Translations under genes and position numbers: made by a program
Assembly: GCA_002691835.1 (NCBI GenBank)
Contig: NZJA01000018.1
Coordinates: 1 to 9,851, forward strand
Source: Planctomycetota bacterium
GTDB lineage: Bacteria > Planctomycetota > UBA8108 > UBA1146
Length of the DNA: 9,851 nt
Direction: 5' to 3'
Notes under the pieces: generated by a model
Databases searched by the model: none
Seen by the model: the letters and a program-made list of their open reading frames with translations, nothing else
Told to the model about the DNA's origin: nothing
Shown here: piece by piece, positions 1-6,387 of the stretch
How the letters are laid out: the number at the start of each line of letters is the position of its first letter
Numbering within the stretch: the first letter of the stretch is position 1

Positions 1-1386
1 GGTATCTCTGAACGAACCTGTGAACTATTCAAAACCTACAAAGATGGTACAGGCCTCCTACGCCACTATTATTTCAACAGTTCTGGCCAAGTTGTCGGAG
101 CAAAAGTAAGGACAAAGAACAAAGACTTTAGATGTGAAGGCGAAGTCAAGTCCCTATTCGGGATGCAATGCTTCCGTCACAACACAGCTAAAGATCAAAG
201 ACTAATCATCACTGAGGGAGAGATGGACGCCATGAGCGTCTATGAAGCACTCCCTTGGCCTGTTGTCTCAGTTCCTAACGGTGCATCAGCAGCAAAGAAA
301 GCGATCCAAAACAACTATGAATGGATCAACCATTACGACAAGATCGTCATTTTCTTTGATAACGATGAAGCCGGTAAGAAGGGTGCTGAAGAAGCTGCGA
401 GTGTCTTACCACCTGGCAAGGTATTCATAGGCTTTCTAGAGGACTACAAGGATGCCTCAGAGGCCTTACAAGATGGCAATCGAGAGGCTATCCGTGAAGT
501 ACTTAACTTTAGACATACACAGTACAAACCTGACGGCATTGTTGATGCCAAATCATTACTTGACCTAGTAACCACACCTTCACCTCCTTCAGATCATGAC
601 TACCCGTTCAAAGGATTACAAGAGAAGTTACACGGGATCCAATTTGGCTCACTTATCACGCTTACTGCAGGCTCTGGCGTCGGAAAATCTAGCCTCCTCA
701 AAGAGTTGTGTACTCACCTTCTCAATAAAGGAGAGCGGTGCGCTTATTTGGGACTTGAAGAATCTAATAGACGAACAATCCTTGGACTCATGTCAGTCGC
801 AGCTAGAAAACCTCTACACCTCGGAGAACAACAACGAAGCGAGCTAACAGAGATCTTTGATCAGACAGTTGCTAAATGGAACCTTCACTTGTTTGATGGT
901 TTCGGGAGCTATGACCCTGATCATATCTACAACCGTATTGAATATATGGCGGTTGGTCTTGAATGTAAGGTTATCTTCCTTGATCACCTATCCATTCTAT
1001 TGAGTGGACTTGAAGGGGATGAGAGATTGATGATCGATCGCACGATGACAAAGTTACGTTCGTTAGTTGAGCGTACAGGTATCACATTGTTTCTTGTTTG
1101 CCATACAACTACACCGCCTAATGGACAATCACACGAAGAGGGTGGTCGAGTACAACTGCGATCTCTCAGAGGTAGCAGAAGTATTGGCCAATTATCAGAC
1201 GCAGTTATTGCACTCGAACGGGATCAGCAAAGTGGAACTGATAACGATGCTACAACAGTGCGAGTCCTTAAAAATCGCTATTCTGGCGAAGTTGGTGAAG
1301 CATGCCAGCTGAAATACGACCTTAATACTTGTAAGTTTAATGAAACCGCAGCGACTGCAGACTTTAACGCCGAAACAGATTTCTGA
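1..1386 (+). CDS. T7 gp4-like DNA primase/helicase (5' end missing)
   Basis: This gene makes RNA primers and unwinds the replication fork, combining a TOPRIM primase with a hexameric RecA-type helicase. The frame is open from base 1, so the true start and the N-terminal zinc-binding domain lie outside the window; 461 residues are visible. The opening residues (GISERTCELF, then KVRTKNKDF and KSLFG) follow the T7 gp4 primase pattern. The TOPRIM glutamate is in ITEGEMDAM (visible residue about 72) and the DxD motif in FFDNDEAG (about 120-122). The helicase Walker A GSGVGKSS is at about 224-231 and Walker B VIFLDH has its Asp near 328. The motif LRGSRSIGQLSD and the C-terminal RVLKNRYSGEVGEA are typical of the DnaB/gp4 helicase core. 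An ATG at 163 is internal, because homology continues upstream. The 3' end overlaps the next small ORF. Identification is secure; the missing zinc domain cannot be judged. Confidence 0.95.
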   Translation, partial: GISERTCELFKTYKDGTGLLRHYYFNSSGQVVGAKVRTKNKDFRCEGEVKSLFGMQCFRHNTAKDQRLIITEGEMDAMSVYEALPWPVVSVPNGASAAKKAIQNNYEWINHYDKIVIFFDNDEAGKKGAEEAASVLPPGKVFIGFLEDYKDASEALQDGNREAIREVLNFRHTQYKPDGIVDAKSLLDLVTTPSPPSDHDYPFKGLQEKLHGIQFGSLITLTAGSGVGKSSLLKELCTHLLNKGERCAYLGLEESNRRTILGLMSVAARKPLHLGEQQRSELTEIFDQTVAKWNLHLFDGFGSYDPDHIYNRIEYMAVGLECKVIFLDHLSILLSGLEGDERLMIDRTMTKLRSLVERTGITLFLVCHTTTPPNGQSHEEGGRVQLRSLRGSRSIGQLSDAVIALERDQQSGTDNDATTVRVLKNRYSGEVGEACQLKYDLNTCKFNETAATADFNAETDF

Positions 1387-1549
1387 ATATGAGGAAATGA
1401 ATCAAGAGTTCATTGAAGAGGGAACACCAATACGTTGGAACCTACCACTAAAAAAACCAAACCCACCCACACCAGAGATGGTTGAACGGGCTCAATTCGT
1501 AGACAAAACCTATCACTGGAAGAATGCTCGTATTCGATCTGGAGACTGA
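1340..1549 (+). CDS. Small hypothetical protein between helicase and DNA polymerase
   Basis: This is a 69-residue ORF that I do not recognise. It overlaps the end of the helicase gene by 47 bases and the start of the polymerase gene by 26 bases, as expected of a compact phage operon. An alternative ATG at 1397 would give 50 residues and nearly remove the upstream overlap; GAGGA at 1391-1395 lies too close to that ATG to act as a normal ribosome binding site, so the start is undecided. The protein is polar, with an acidic first third (EYEEMNQEFIEEG) and a proline-rich centre (KKPNPPTPE), and has no membrane segment or catalytic motif. The position matches that of the small genes T7 carries between genes 4 and 5, but no similarity to those proteins was seen. 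It fills otherwise non-coding space, which supports it being real. Confidence 0.6.
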   Translation: MKPQRLQTLTPKQISEYEEMNQEFIEEGTPIRWNLPLKKPNPPTPEMVERAQFVDKTYHWKNARIRSGD

Positions 1550-2039
1550 CGGATTACTCAATGATGTTACCAAGATCCACTGTCTTGTCATTTATGACAG
1601 CGAAGCTGACAAAACCTATCACTACAACGATGAAGGTAATGAAGAGCCGATTGTCAGAGGTGTACAAAGATTGGAAGATGCTGATGTCATTGTCGGACAC
1701 AACATCATATCGTATGACATACCGGTCATCCGAAAAATATATCCGTGGTTCAACCCGCAAGCGCTTGTCGTAGACACGCTATTGCTTTCACGTTTGTATC
1801 ACACAGACATGTTGGACATAGACCAGAAAAGGTCTATCCAAAACATGCCTATGCAACTCTATGGTCGTCACTCACTTGAGTCATACGGTCACAGGTTAGG
1901 TGAATACAAAGGTGAGTTTGGTAAGACCACTGATTGGAAAGAATGGTCGCCAGAGATGGAGACCTATTGCGCACAAGACGTAAAAGTAACCACCAAATTA
2001 TGCGACCACTTCCACCCCTACCTGACTGGGTCTCGTTAG
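1524..2039 (+). CDS. T7 gp5-like DNA polymerase, N-terminal 3'-5' exonuclease part
   Basis: This is the proofreading exonuclease domain of a family A phage polymerase, 171 residues as read. Exo I is FDLETDG with Asp5 and Glu7. Exo II is GHNIISYD, ending at Asp65. Exo III is YCAQDVKVT with Asp152. The spacing fits the T7 gp5 exonuclease. The frame stops at TAG 2037-2039, soon after Exo III, where the polymerase should continue; that continuation is in the -1 frame starting just before. The last residues (YLTGSR) are probably out of frame, and true homology ends near His164-Pro165. The break lies at the C4 run 2015-2018: the CCC codon 2016-2018 can re-pair as CCC at 2015-2017, or one C may be missing from the sequence. 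The start ATG gives the motif immediately, as in T7. The domain call is secure; whether it is a separate protein is not. Confidence 0.9.
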   Translation: MLVFDLETDGLLNDVTKIHCLVIYDSEADKTYHYNDEGNEEPIVRGVQRLEDADVIVGHNIISYDIPVIRKIYPWFNPQALVVDTLLLSRLYHTDMLDIDQKRSIQNMPMQLYGRHSLESYGHRLGEYKGEFGKTTDWKEWSPEMETYCAQDVKVTTKLCDHFHPYLTGSR

Positions 2040-3283
2040 AGCACAGGGTTGCACAGATACTCACTGAACAAGAAATTCATGGATGGAGTTTTGATGAACG
2101 CGCTGCATGGGAACTTGCATCGTCTCTCAGACAAGAACTTGAAGAAACTACTGAACTACTACGTAACAGGCACCCTTTCGTTGCAGGATCAGAATTTACT
2201 CCTAAACGAAATAACAAATCATCTGGATACGTTGAAGGATGTCCATTTACTCGCCTCAAAGAACTAAACCCAACATCAAGAGATCATATCTCATGGATTC
2301 TGCAAACATTTCATGGCTGGAAGCCGACCCAGCTGACAGCTACTTTGAAGCCGATTATCGACGAGGTTGTACTGAAGGAGATGGCTGCCTCAGGTGGACC
2401 GAAGATTGCTTTGGAGTTCATGAAATGTCTCGATATTACGAAGAAGCTGGGGATGATCTCCGAAGGCGTCAACGCATGGCTCAAGCTTGCTACGAAATCT
2501 AGGATTCATCACCACTGTTCAGTTGCAACAAATACGCACAGATGTGCACACCGTAAACCAAACTTAGCGGCTACACCCAGTGAATCAGAATTTAGAAAGT
2601 TATTCAAAGCTAGTGAAGGTCAACTCATGGTTGGCGCTGATCTTGCTGCTATCGAACTCCGTATGCTTAGTCACTATTTGGCTAGGTACAGCACAAGTTT
2701 TGGGGATACTCTCCTCAACGGCGACATCCATCAACAAAATGCAGACCGGGTTGGGGTCACTCGCCAACAAATCAAAAAAATTTCCTACTCCTTCCTCTAT
2801 GGAGCAGGCAACGCCAAAATTGGACATTCCTATGACCCTCAATTAAGCGAGGCACAGGCTAAAAAGAAAGGTAAGGAGATTCGAGAAGCATTTGTTAATG
2901 CTATTGATGGACTTGCCGAATTGTTGGAAGCAGTAAAAGGGAGAGTTACCAGTAATAAAGGTATCCTCTTAAGCATTGATGGACGACCTATCAAAGTAGA
3001 TAGTCCTCACAAAGCTCTTAACTACTTATTGCAATCATCCGCTGGTGTAATCGCTAAGCGTTGGCTGGTTATCAATCAAGACACTATTAAATCTACAGGG
3101 TTGTGTGCATCACAGCTCGCATTTATACATGACGAATTACAGTACGAGTGTGCCCCAGAGCACGCAGAAGATCTTTGTACATCCTTGGTATATTCAGCAA
3201 TCGCTGCTGGAGAATACTACAACCTCCGCATCCCCATCGCGGCTGAAGCAAAGCAGGGAAGAGATTGGTCAGAAGTACATTGA
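2000..3283 (+). CDS. T7 gp5-like DNA polymerase, C-terminal polymerase part
   Basis: This is the polymerising domain (thumb, palm, fingers) of the replicative family A DNA polymerase, in a different frame from its exonuclease domain. Homology begins around PDWVSLEHRVAQIL, just after the C4 run. Motif A is GADLAAIELRML, with the catalytic Asp codon at 2639. Motif B is RQQIKKISYSFLYGAG; the residue matching T7 Tyr526 (E. coli Pol I Phe762) is tyrosine. Motif C is FIHDELQYE, with the Asp codon at 3131. The end GRDWSEVH resembles the T7 gp5 C-terminus, so the 3' end is natural. If translated alone, ATG 2000 is the best start, overlapping the exonuclease ORF by 40 bases without a clear ribosome binding site; joined, the enzyme would be about 586 residues against 704 in T7. 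Part of the difference is a short segment before NPTSRDH, where T7 has a basic stretch in its thioredoxin-binding region (from memory). Confidence 0.93.
   Translation: MRPLPPLPDWVSLEHRVAQILTEQEIHGWSFDERAAWELASSLRQELEETTELLRNRHPFVAGSEFTPKRNNKSSGYVEGCPFTRLKELNPTSRDHISWILQTFHGWKPTQLTATLKPIIDEVVLKEMAASGGPKIALEFMKCLDITKKLGMISEGVNAWLKLATKSRIHHHCSVATNTHRCAHRKPNLAATPSESEFRKLFKASEGQLMVGADLAAIELRMLSHYLARYSTSFGDTLLNGDIHQQNADRVGVTRQQIKKISYSFLYGAGNAKIGHSYDPQLSEAQAKKKGKEIREAFVNAIDGLAELLEAVKGRVTSNKGILLSIDGRPIKVDSPHKALNYLLQSSAGVIAKRWLVINQDTIKSTGLCASQLAFIHDELQYECAPEHAEDLCTSLVYSAIAAGEYYNLRIPIAAEAKQGRDWSEVH
2013..2021 (+). other. Polymerase frame break at a C4 run
   Basis: The zero frame reads CAC CCC TAC. Slipping one base back on CCC re-pairs perfectly with CCC and continues with CTA CCT GAC TGG into the polymerase frame. 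Equally, one additional C in the run at 2015-2018 restores a single ORF. The break joins the exonuclease (...KLCDHFHP) to the polymerase domain (LPDWVSLEHR...) at the expected point of the T7 gp5 fold. The sequence alone cannot separate a sequencing indel, a programmed -1 shift or a genuinely split gene. Confidence 0.8.
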
Positions 3284-3617
3284 TGAAAATGAAGTAGCTT
3301 GGGCTGCTGGTTTATATGAAGGAGAAGGAACTCTTTATTGGGCCAATAATAAGCATTGCTATTGCTTGCGGGTGAAGATGACTGATCCAGATGTAGTAAA
3401 CCACTTCGGTGCTATGTGGGATCTCAAGGTGTACGGTCCGTATACACATAAAAATAATCCTGAATATAAACCTTGGACACAGACAGAAACCAGTAATCCA
3501 GATAAAATCTTTGCCATAGTATGTGATATGTACCCGTACCTAGGGGAGAGACGTCGCGAAAAGTGTGACGAGTTTATTGCGTGGTATAAGGAGAAAAAGC
3601 GTGAAACTGCTAGTTGA
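3283..3617 (+). CDS. Small LAGLIDADG-type homing-endonuclease-like ORF, start unresolved
   Basis: About 110 residues in frame 3 contain WAAGLYEGEGTLYW, which fits the first LAGLIDADG helix and the strand after it (the acidic EGEG end carries the metal ligand). One copy is present, so the active form would be a dimer. Single-motif proteins of this family usually cut long asymmetric DNA sites and spread themselves into related genomes. The C-terminus is basic (ERRREKCDEFIAWYKEKKRE). The start is a problem: no ATG lies near the domain in frame; upstream in-frame starts (ATG 3105, GTG 3150) are deep inside the polymerase gene. ATG 3283 overlaps the polymerase stop ideally but is in another frame and reads only four codons; one extra A in the run 3286-3289 would turn it into MKNEVAWAAGLYEGEG. 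It lies free-standing directly behind the polymerase gene and overlaps the exonuclease gene by 17 bases. Confidence 0.62.
3588..3593 (+). promoter_or_regulatory. Shine-Dalgarno site for the exonuclease gene
   Basis: AAGGAG stands seven bases before the GTG at 3601 and decides that start over the upstream ATG at 3565, which would add 12 unrelated residues. It is one of only two strong ribosome binding sites in the window and lies inside the end of the LAGLIDADG ORF. Confidence 0.8.
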
Positions 3618-4368
3618 CGCCGACTACATTGTCTACAAAGGATGTGCCGGTGCAGAAGATGAGATTGACTGGGGTGAAGATGTAATCACAGTAGTCAGTC
3701 GTTTCTCTGAAGCAATGCGGTATGTTGAACGTGACCTAAACAACATCAAGAATGAGTTCATGTGGGACACTCCAGAGATGGTGCTGTTCTTCAGTGACTC
3801 TAAAAATTTTAGGAAAAAAATTTACCCGGAATACAAAGGGCATCGAAATAGAAAGAAGCCCTGTGGTTACAAACGTGTCATCACAGAATTAGGTAATTCA
3901 TACCAAGTTATTGTGATGCCTGAGCTAGAAGCTGATGATTCCATGGGGATCTACGCTACTGCTAACCCTGGCAACATCATCTGCAGTCCTGATAAAGATC
4001 TACGTCAGATACCTGGCAGGCTATACGACATGAAAGAGACAGTCACCATTGACCCCATTGATGGTGCACGGTGGCATCTTATTCAGACGTTAGCTGGTGA
4101 TCAGACTGACGGATACAGCGGAGTGCCTGGCATTGGAGTGAAGCGTGCTGTAGCTCTGTTTGAAGAGAACGGTTACTCATGGAAGACAGTTGTCAATGCA
4201 TTCAAAGACAAAGATCTAACTGAAGAAGATGCATTGATGAATGCACGACTAGCACGCATCCTTACCTGTACTGATTATGACCCTATCGAACGAGCAGTCA
4301 TCCCCTGGACTCCCACCCCCGGTTATCGAGTTGACGATGGAGCAGGAATTCAAGCTGCGAAGGATTGA
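3601..4368 (+). CDS. T7 gp6-like 5'-3' exonuclease (FEN family)
   Basis: This 255-residue nuclease would degrade double-stranded DNA from 5' ends, remove RNA primers and recycle host DNA into nucleotides. The start is GTG 3601, chosen for its good ribosome binding site and because VKLLVDADYIVYK is the usual N-terminus of the family. Acidic metal ligands appear in order: Asp6/Asp8, Asp66 in FFSDSKNFRKKIYPEYKGHR, the cluster PELEADDSMG (Glu110, Asp112, Asp113), and SPDKD (Asp131, Asp133). A helix-3-turn-helix DNA-binding element follows in GDQTDGYSGVPGIGVKRA (about 166-182). The C-terminal ARLARILTCTDYD...WTP matches the end of T7 gp6. The length is slightly below the roughly 300 residues of T7 gp6. 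It follows the polymerase gene as in T7, apart from the inserted LAGLIDADG ORF, and overlaps the NblA-like ORF. Confidence 0.93.
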   Translation: MKLLVDADYIVYKGCAGAEDEIDWGEDVITVVSRFSEAMRYVERDLNNIKNEFMWDTPEMVLFFSDSKNFRKKIYPEYKGHRNRKKPCGYKRVITELGNSYQVIVMPELEADDSMGIYATANPGNIICSPDKDLRQIPGRLYDMKETVTIDPIDGARWHLIQTLAGDQTDGYSGVPGIGVKRAVALFEENGYSWKTVVNAFKDKDLTEEDALMNARLARILTCTDYDPIERAVIPWTPTPGYRVDDGAGIQAAKD

Positions 4369-4546
4369 AGACATGCTGCCACAGGCAGACAAAGAAGATC
4401 TGATCACAGTATTCATTGCGTTGCAAAGACAATGCTTCGCGCTATCAAACACCGTTTCAAACCTAGTTAAGCAATGGCCAAGTCACCCACCTATTACAAC
4501 AGAGGCGCCATCGAATGTTGGGACTTTATCAGAGACCAACAACTGA
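4337..4546 (+). CDS. nblA: NblA-like phycobilisome degradation adaptor
   Basis: This short protein (69 residues) begins MEQEFKLRRIEDML, close to the (L)EQEFKLR signature at the start of cyanobacterial NblA. A second predicted helix, from about residue 18 to 47 (DKEDLITVFIALQRQ, then NLVKQW), ends in LVK, where NblA proteins carry LLK or similar, a segment tied to phycobiliprotein binding. NblA dimers tether phycobilisomes to the Clp protease; in a phage this would free amino acids or reduce light harvesting during infection. The start is uncertain: ATG 4337 gives the usual short form; ATG 4277 in the same frame would add 20 residues including IELT, which also resembles NblA just before the motif. 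Either choice overlaps the exonuclease gene. The tail after residue 48 (PSHPPITTEAPSN...) is low in structure. The assignment rests on motif memory only; it could be an unrelated helical hairpin. Confidence 0.68.
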   Translation: MEQEFKLRRIEDMLPQADKEDLITVFIALQRQCFALSNTVSNLVKQWPSHPPITTEAPSNVGTLSETNN

Positions 4547-4767
4547 ACTACCACCTGGGCTGTGCAATTAAGTACATCGTCAGGGCTGGACATAAGGACA
4601 GTAAATCATCTGATCTTAAAAAAGCAATCCACTATCTAGAGAATGAGCTACACAACACACTGCCAGACCCAGAGTTTGATGGATCAAGCGGATCAATTCC
4701 GCTCAGCCTATTGTCTTACGACGAATGGACCGGAGACAAAGAAGGTACAAAAGAAACTGATCGATGA
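4474..4767 (+). CDS. DUF3310-family protein (T7 gp1.7-like region)
   Basis: The first 58 or so residues carry the DUF3310 pattern: YYNRGAIECWDFI, then NYHLGCAIKYIVRAGHKD and DLKKAIHYLENEL. The family includes T7 gp1.7, reported as a nucleotide kinase acting on dGMP/dTMP, although most members contain only this small conserved block and their activity is unproven. Here the whole ORF is 97 residues. The ATG at 4474 is only a few residues before the domain, so the start is firm even though it overlaps the NblA-like ORF by 73 bases. The tail after about residue 62 is in a region also read as MazG in another frame and looks like unconstrained sequence. Its position beside MazG and NrdAB suggests work on the nucleotide pool (inferred). 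Confidence 0.82.
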   Translation: MAKSPTYYNRGAIECWDFIRDQQLNYHLGCAIKYIVRAGHKDSKSSDLKKAIHYLENELHNTLPDPEFDGSSGSIPLSLLSYDEWTGDKEGTKETDR

Positions 4768-5023
4768 GGAATGGAGTGAGTTTCATGAAGCCTTCTACTT
4801 TGAAGATGATTGTGATCAACTCAAAGAGCTAGCAGATCTTGTGTACGTCTGCTATCAGATGGCTGCATCCCAAGAATGGGATCTTGATGAAGCCATGAAA
4901 CGTGTACACGATTCAAATATGTCCAAGCTTGGCGAAGATGGTAAGCCTATCTATCGCGAAGATGGCAAGGTCCTTAAGGGACCAAACTATGCACCACCTA
5001 ATCTAAAAGATCTAGTTAAATGA
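4679..5023 (+). CDS. mazG: MazG-like nucleoside triphosphate pyrophosphohydrolase
   Basis: This 114-residue enzyme belongs to the all-alpha NTP pyrophosphatase superfamily (MazG / phosphoribosyl-ATP pyrophosphohydrolase-like). The metal-binding motif EExxE is EEWSE at residues 30-34, followed 16 residues later by ExxD, ELAD at 50-53, then VYVCYQMAASQEWDLDEAMKRVHDSNMSKLG, the usual second helix pair. The C-terminal GKPIYREDGKVLKGPNYAPPNL is typical of this phage and bacterial subgroup. It would hydrolyse NTPs or dNTPs to monophosphates; in cyanophages a role in nucleotide-pool control has been proposed, with the earlier (p)ppGpp idea disputed. ATG 4679 is preferred to ATG 4643 because MDQADQFRSAY begins at the usual point of the family. 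It overlaps the DUF3310 ORF by 89 bases and touches nrdA by an ATGA overlap. Confidence 0.88.
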   Translation: MDQADQFRSAYCLTTNGPETKKVQKKLIDEEWSEFHEAFYFEDDCDQLKELADLVYVCYQMAASQEWDLDEAMKRVHDSNMSKLGEDGKPIYREDGKVLKGPNYAPPNLKDLVK

Positions 5024-6387
5024 CCAATTATATTTCACGTACTGGACGTGTACAATCGTGGCTTGATAATCCTGAGTCACGGCTTCCAGTTTCATGCACT
5101 GTCTTCGTTGTAGAAGACTCAATCGAGGGACCAAATGGCATCGAGCAAAGCTGGAGGTTTGTATCACATGCTCTACGTTTCGGAGCAGGCTGCGCTGTCC
5201 ACCTGTCGAAACTGCGACCCGCAGGTACGAAAAATGGAAAAGGATTGGTTGCATCTGGACCAATATCATTCGCTAAAATCTACTCAACACTAAATGAAAT
5301 ACTCCGAAGAGGTGGAGTCTACAAAAATGGCGCAGTGGTTTGCCATCTCGATCTCAACCATCCTGACTGTCTCGATTTTATTCGCACTCCTAGGAATGAA
5401 CTCCCGTGGGTCAAGCGATGCGTCAACATCAAACAAGAATGGTGGGACGAATGTGACTTCAAAGATGAACTCCTACACGGAATTAAATCCGGTGACATCT
5501 GGCTCAACAAAGTAAAGTATGACAATGAAGGAAACAGAATCCGAGGCAATGTGTGTCTGGAAGTATATCTACCCAGCCGAGGGACTTGCTTGCTTACCCA
5601 CATCAATTGCGGTGCCTGTACATTTGACGACATCCCAAAAGCTTTCACTCAAGGCATGCAAGAATTGTGTACCTTACATGGTAAGACTGGGGTCGGTGAT
5701 TCAGGAGAGTATCTCAAACCAGAAGTTGACAGACAAGTTGGACTGGGAATACTCGGACTTGCCAACCAACTACGAAGGTACGGTGTAACTTACGCTGAGT
5801 TTGGTGAGGCATTGGATCAAGTCAATGGGGGTGATGTACATCTCTCCCGTGCTTATGACCTAGCCTGTCAGTTCAGAGCAGGTATTAATAACGCTGCAGT
5901 CATTGCTCGTAGTCATAACATGGCACGTGCATTTGCTATTGCACCCACTGCTTCATGTAGCTATCGATCTAAAGATCTAGATGGTTATACATGTACACCA
6001 GAAATTGCACCACCAATCAGCCGGACTGTTGACCGTGATAGCGGTACGTTCGGTGTCGAGACATATGAATATGGTGATGTAGAGATTGCTTCAGAAGTTG
6101 GATGGGACGCTTACAAGCGTGTCGCTGATGGTCTGATGACAATGCTAAATCGCACAGGGCTTCTTCATGGGTATAGCTTCAACAGTTGGAGTGATGTTGT
6201 CACGTATGACAACGCCTTTATCGAAGAGTGGCTAACGTCCCCGCAAACAAGCCTCTATTACTCACTCCAAGTTATGGGTGACGTACAAGATAAGTCGGAT
6301 GCATATGCTGCACTAGATGAAGACGATGTAAACAACTATCTGGAGGATCTACTTAATGAAGAACTTCAATGTGATTGTCAAGAATGA
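5020..6387 (+). CDS. nrdA: Class I ribonucleotide reductase large (alpha) subunit, short form
   Basis: This enzyme reduces ribonucleotides to deoxyribonucleotides. It has 455 residues against about 760 in E. coli NrdA, and begins just before the first active-site cysteine, so the ATP-cone and the first roughly 200 residues of the E. coli form are absent. The active site is present: Cys26 (SCTVFVVEDS) and Cys190 (GTCLLTHINCG) for the disulphide, and NVCLE with Asn177, Cys179 (thiyl) and Glu181. IAPTASCSY and the paired Tyr413-Tyr414 in SLYYS, which carry the radical from the small subunit, are also seen. A C-terminal CDC (451, 453) could be the swinging-arm thiols. Loss of the ATP-cone suggests no overall dATP inhibition. 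The YY pair and the adjacent nrdB argue for class I, although such short cyanophage forms have been called class II. It starts in ATGA overlap with mazG. Confidence 0.92.
   Translation: MTNYISRTGRVQSWLDNPESRLPVSCTVFVVEDSIEGPNGIEQSWRFVSHALRFGAGCAVHLSKLRPAGTKNGKGLVASGPISFAKIYSTLNEILRRGGVYKNGAVVCHLDLNHPDCLDFIRTPRNELPWVKRCVNIKQEWWDECDFKDELLHGIKSGDIWLNKVKYDNEGNRIRGNVCLEVYLPSRGTCLLTHINCGACTFDDIPKAFTQGMQELCTLHGKTGVGDSGEYLKPEVDRQVGLGILGLANQLRRYGVTYAEFGEALDQVNGGDVHLSRAYDLACQFRAGINNAAVIARSHNMARAFAIAPTASCSYRSKDLDGYTCTPEIAPPISRTVDRDSGTFGVETYEYGDVEIASEVGWDAYKRVADGLMTMLNRTGLLHGYSFNSWSDVVTYDNAFIEEWLTSPQTSLYYSLQVMGDVQDKSDAYAALDEDDVNNYLEDLLNEELQCDCQE

Noticed and set aside
1934..2000. ATG 1934 as the start of the polymerase part
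   Set aside because: The 22 residues it adds lie opposite the Exo III region in the other frame and show no family resemblance; ATG 2000 or a frame change at 2015-2018 fits better.
3105..3282. N-terminal extension of the LAGLIDADG ORF from ATG 3105
   Set aside because: These residues run opposite polymerase motif C and the conserved C-terminus, have no recognisable fold, and are best read as shadow sequence.
2040..3283. A self-splicing intron interrupting the polymerase gene
   Set aside because: The exonuclease and polymerase parts overlap with no spacer, so there is no room for an intron; the LAGLIDADG ORF lies after the natural polymerase end.
5319..5648. Antisense ORF of 109 residues inside nrdA, and the other minus-strand ORFs
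   Set aside because: All lie opposite strongly supported plus-strand genes, show no domain features and would break the single-direction layout.
5094..5788. Plus-strand alternative-frame ORFs inside nrdA (5094-5276, 5294-5515, 5519-5788)
   Set aside because: They are covered by conserved NrdA active-site coding, with no start signal or recognisable protein character.
5020..6387. Calling the large subunit a class II (B12-dependent) reductase
   Set aside because: A ferritin-like NrdB follows in ATGA overlap, and the Tyr413-Tyr414 radical relay of class I is present.
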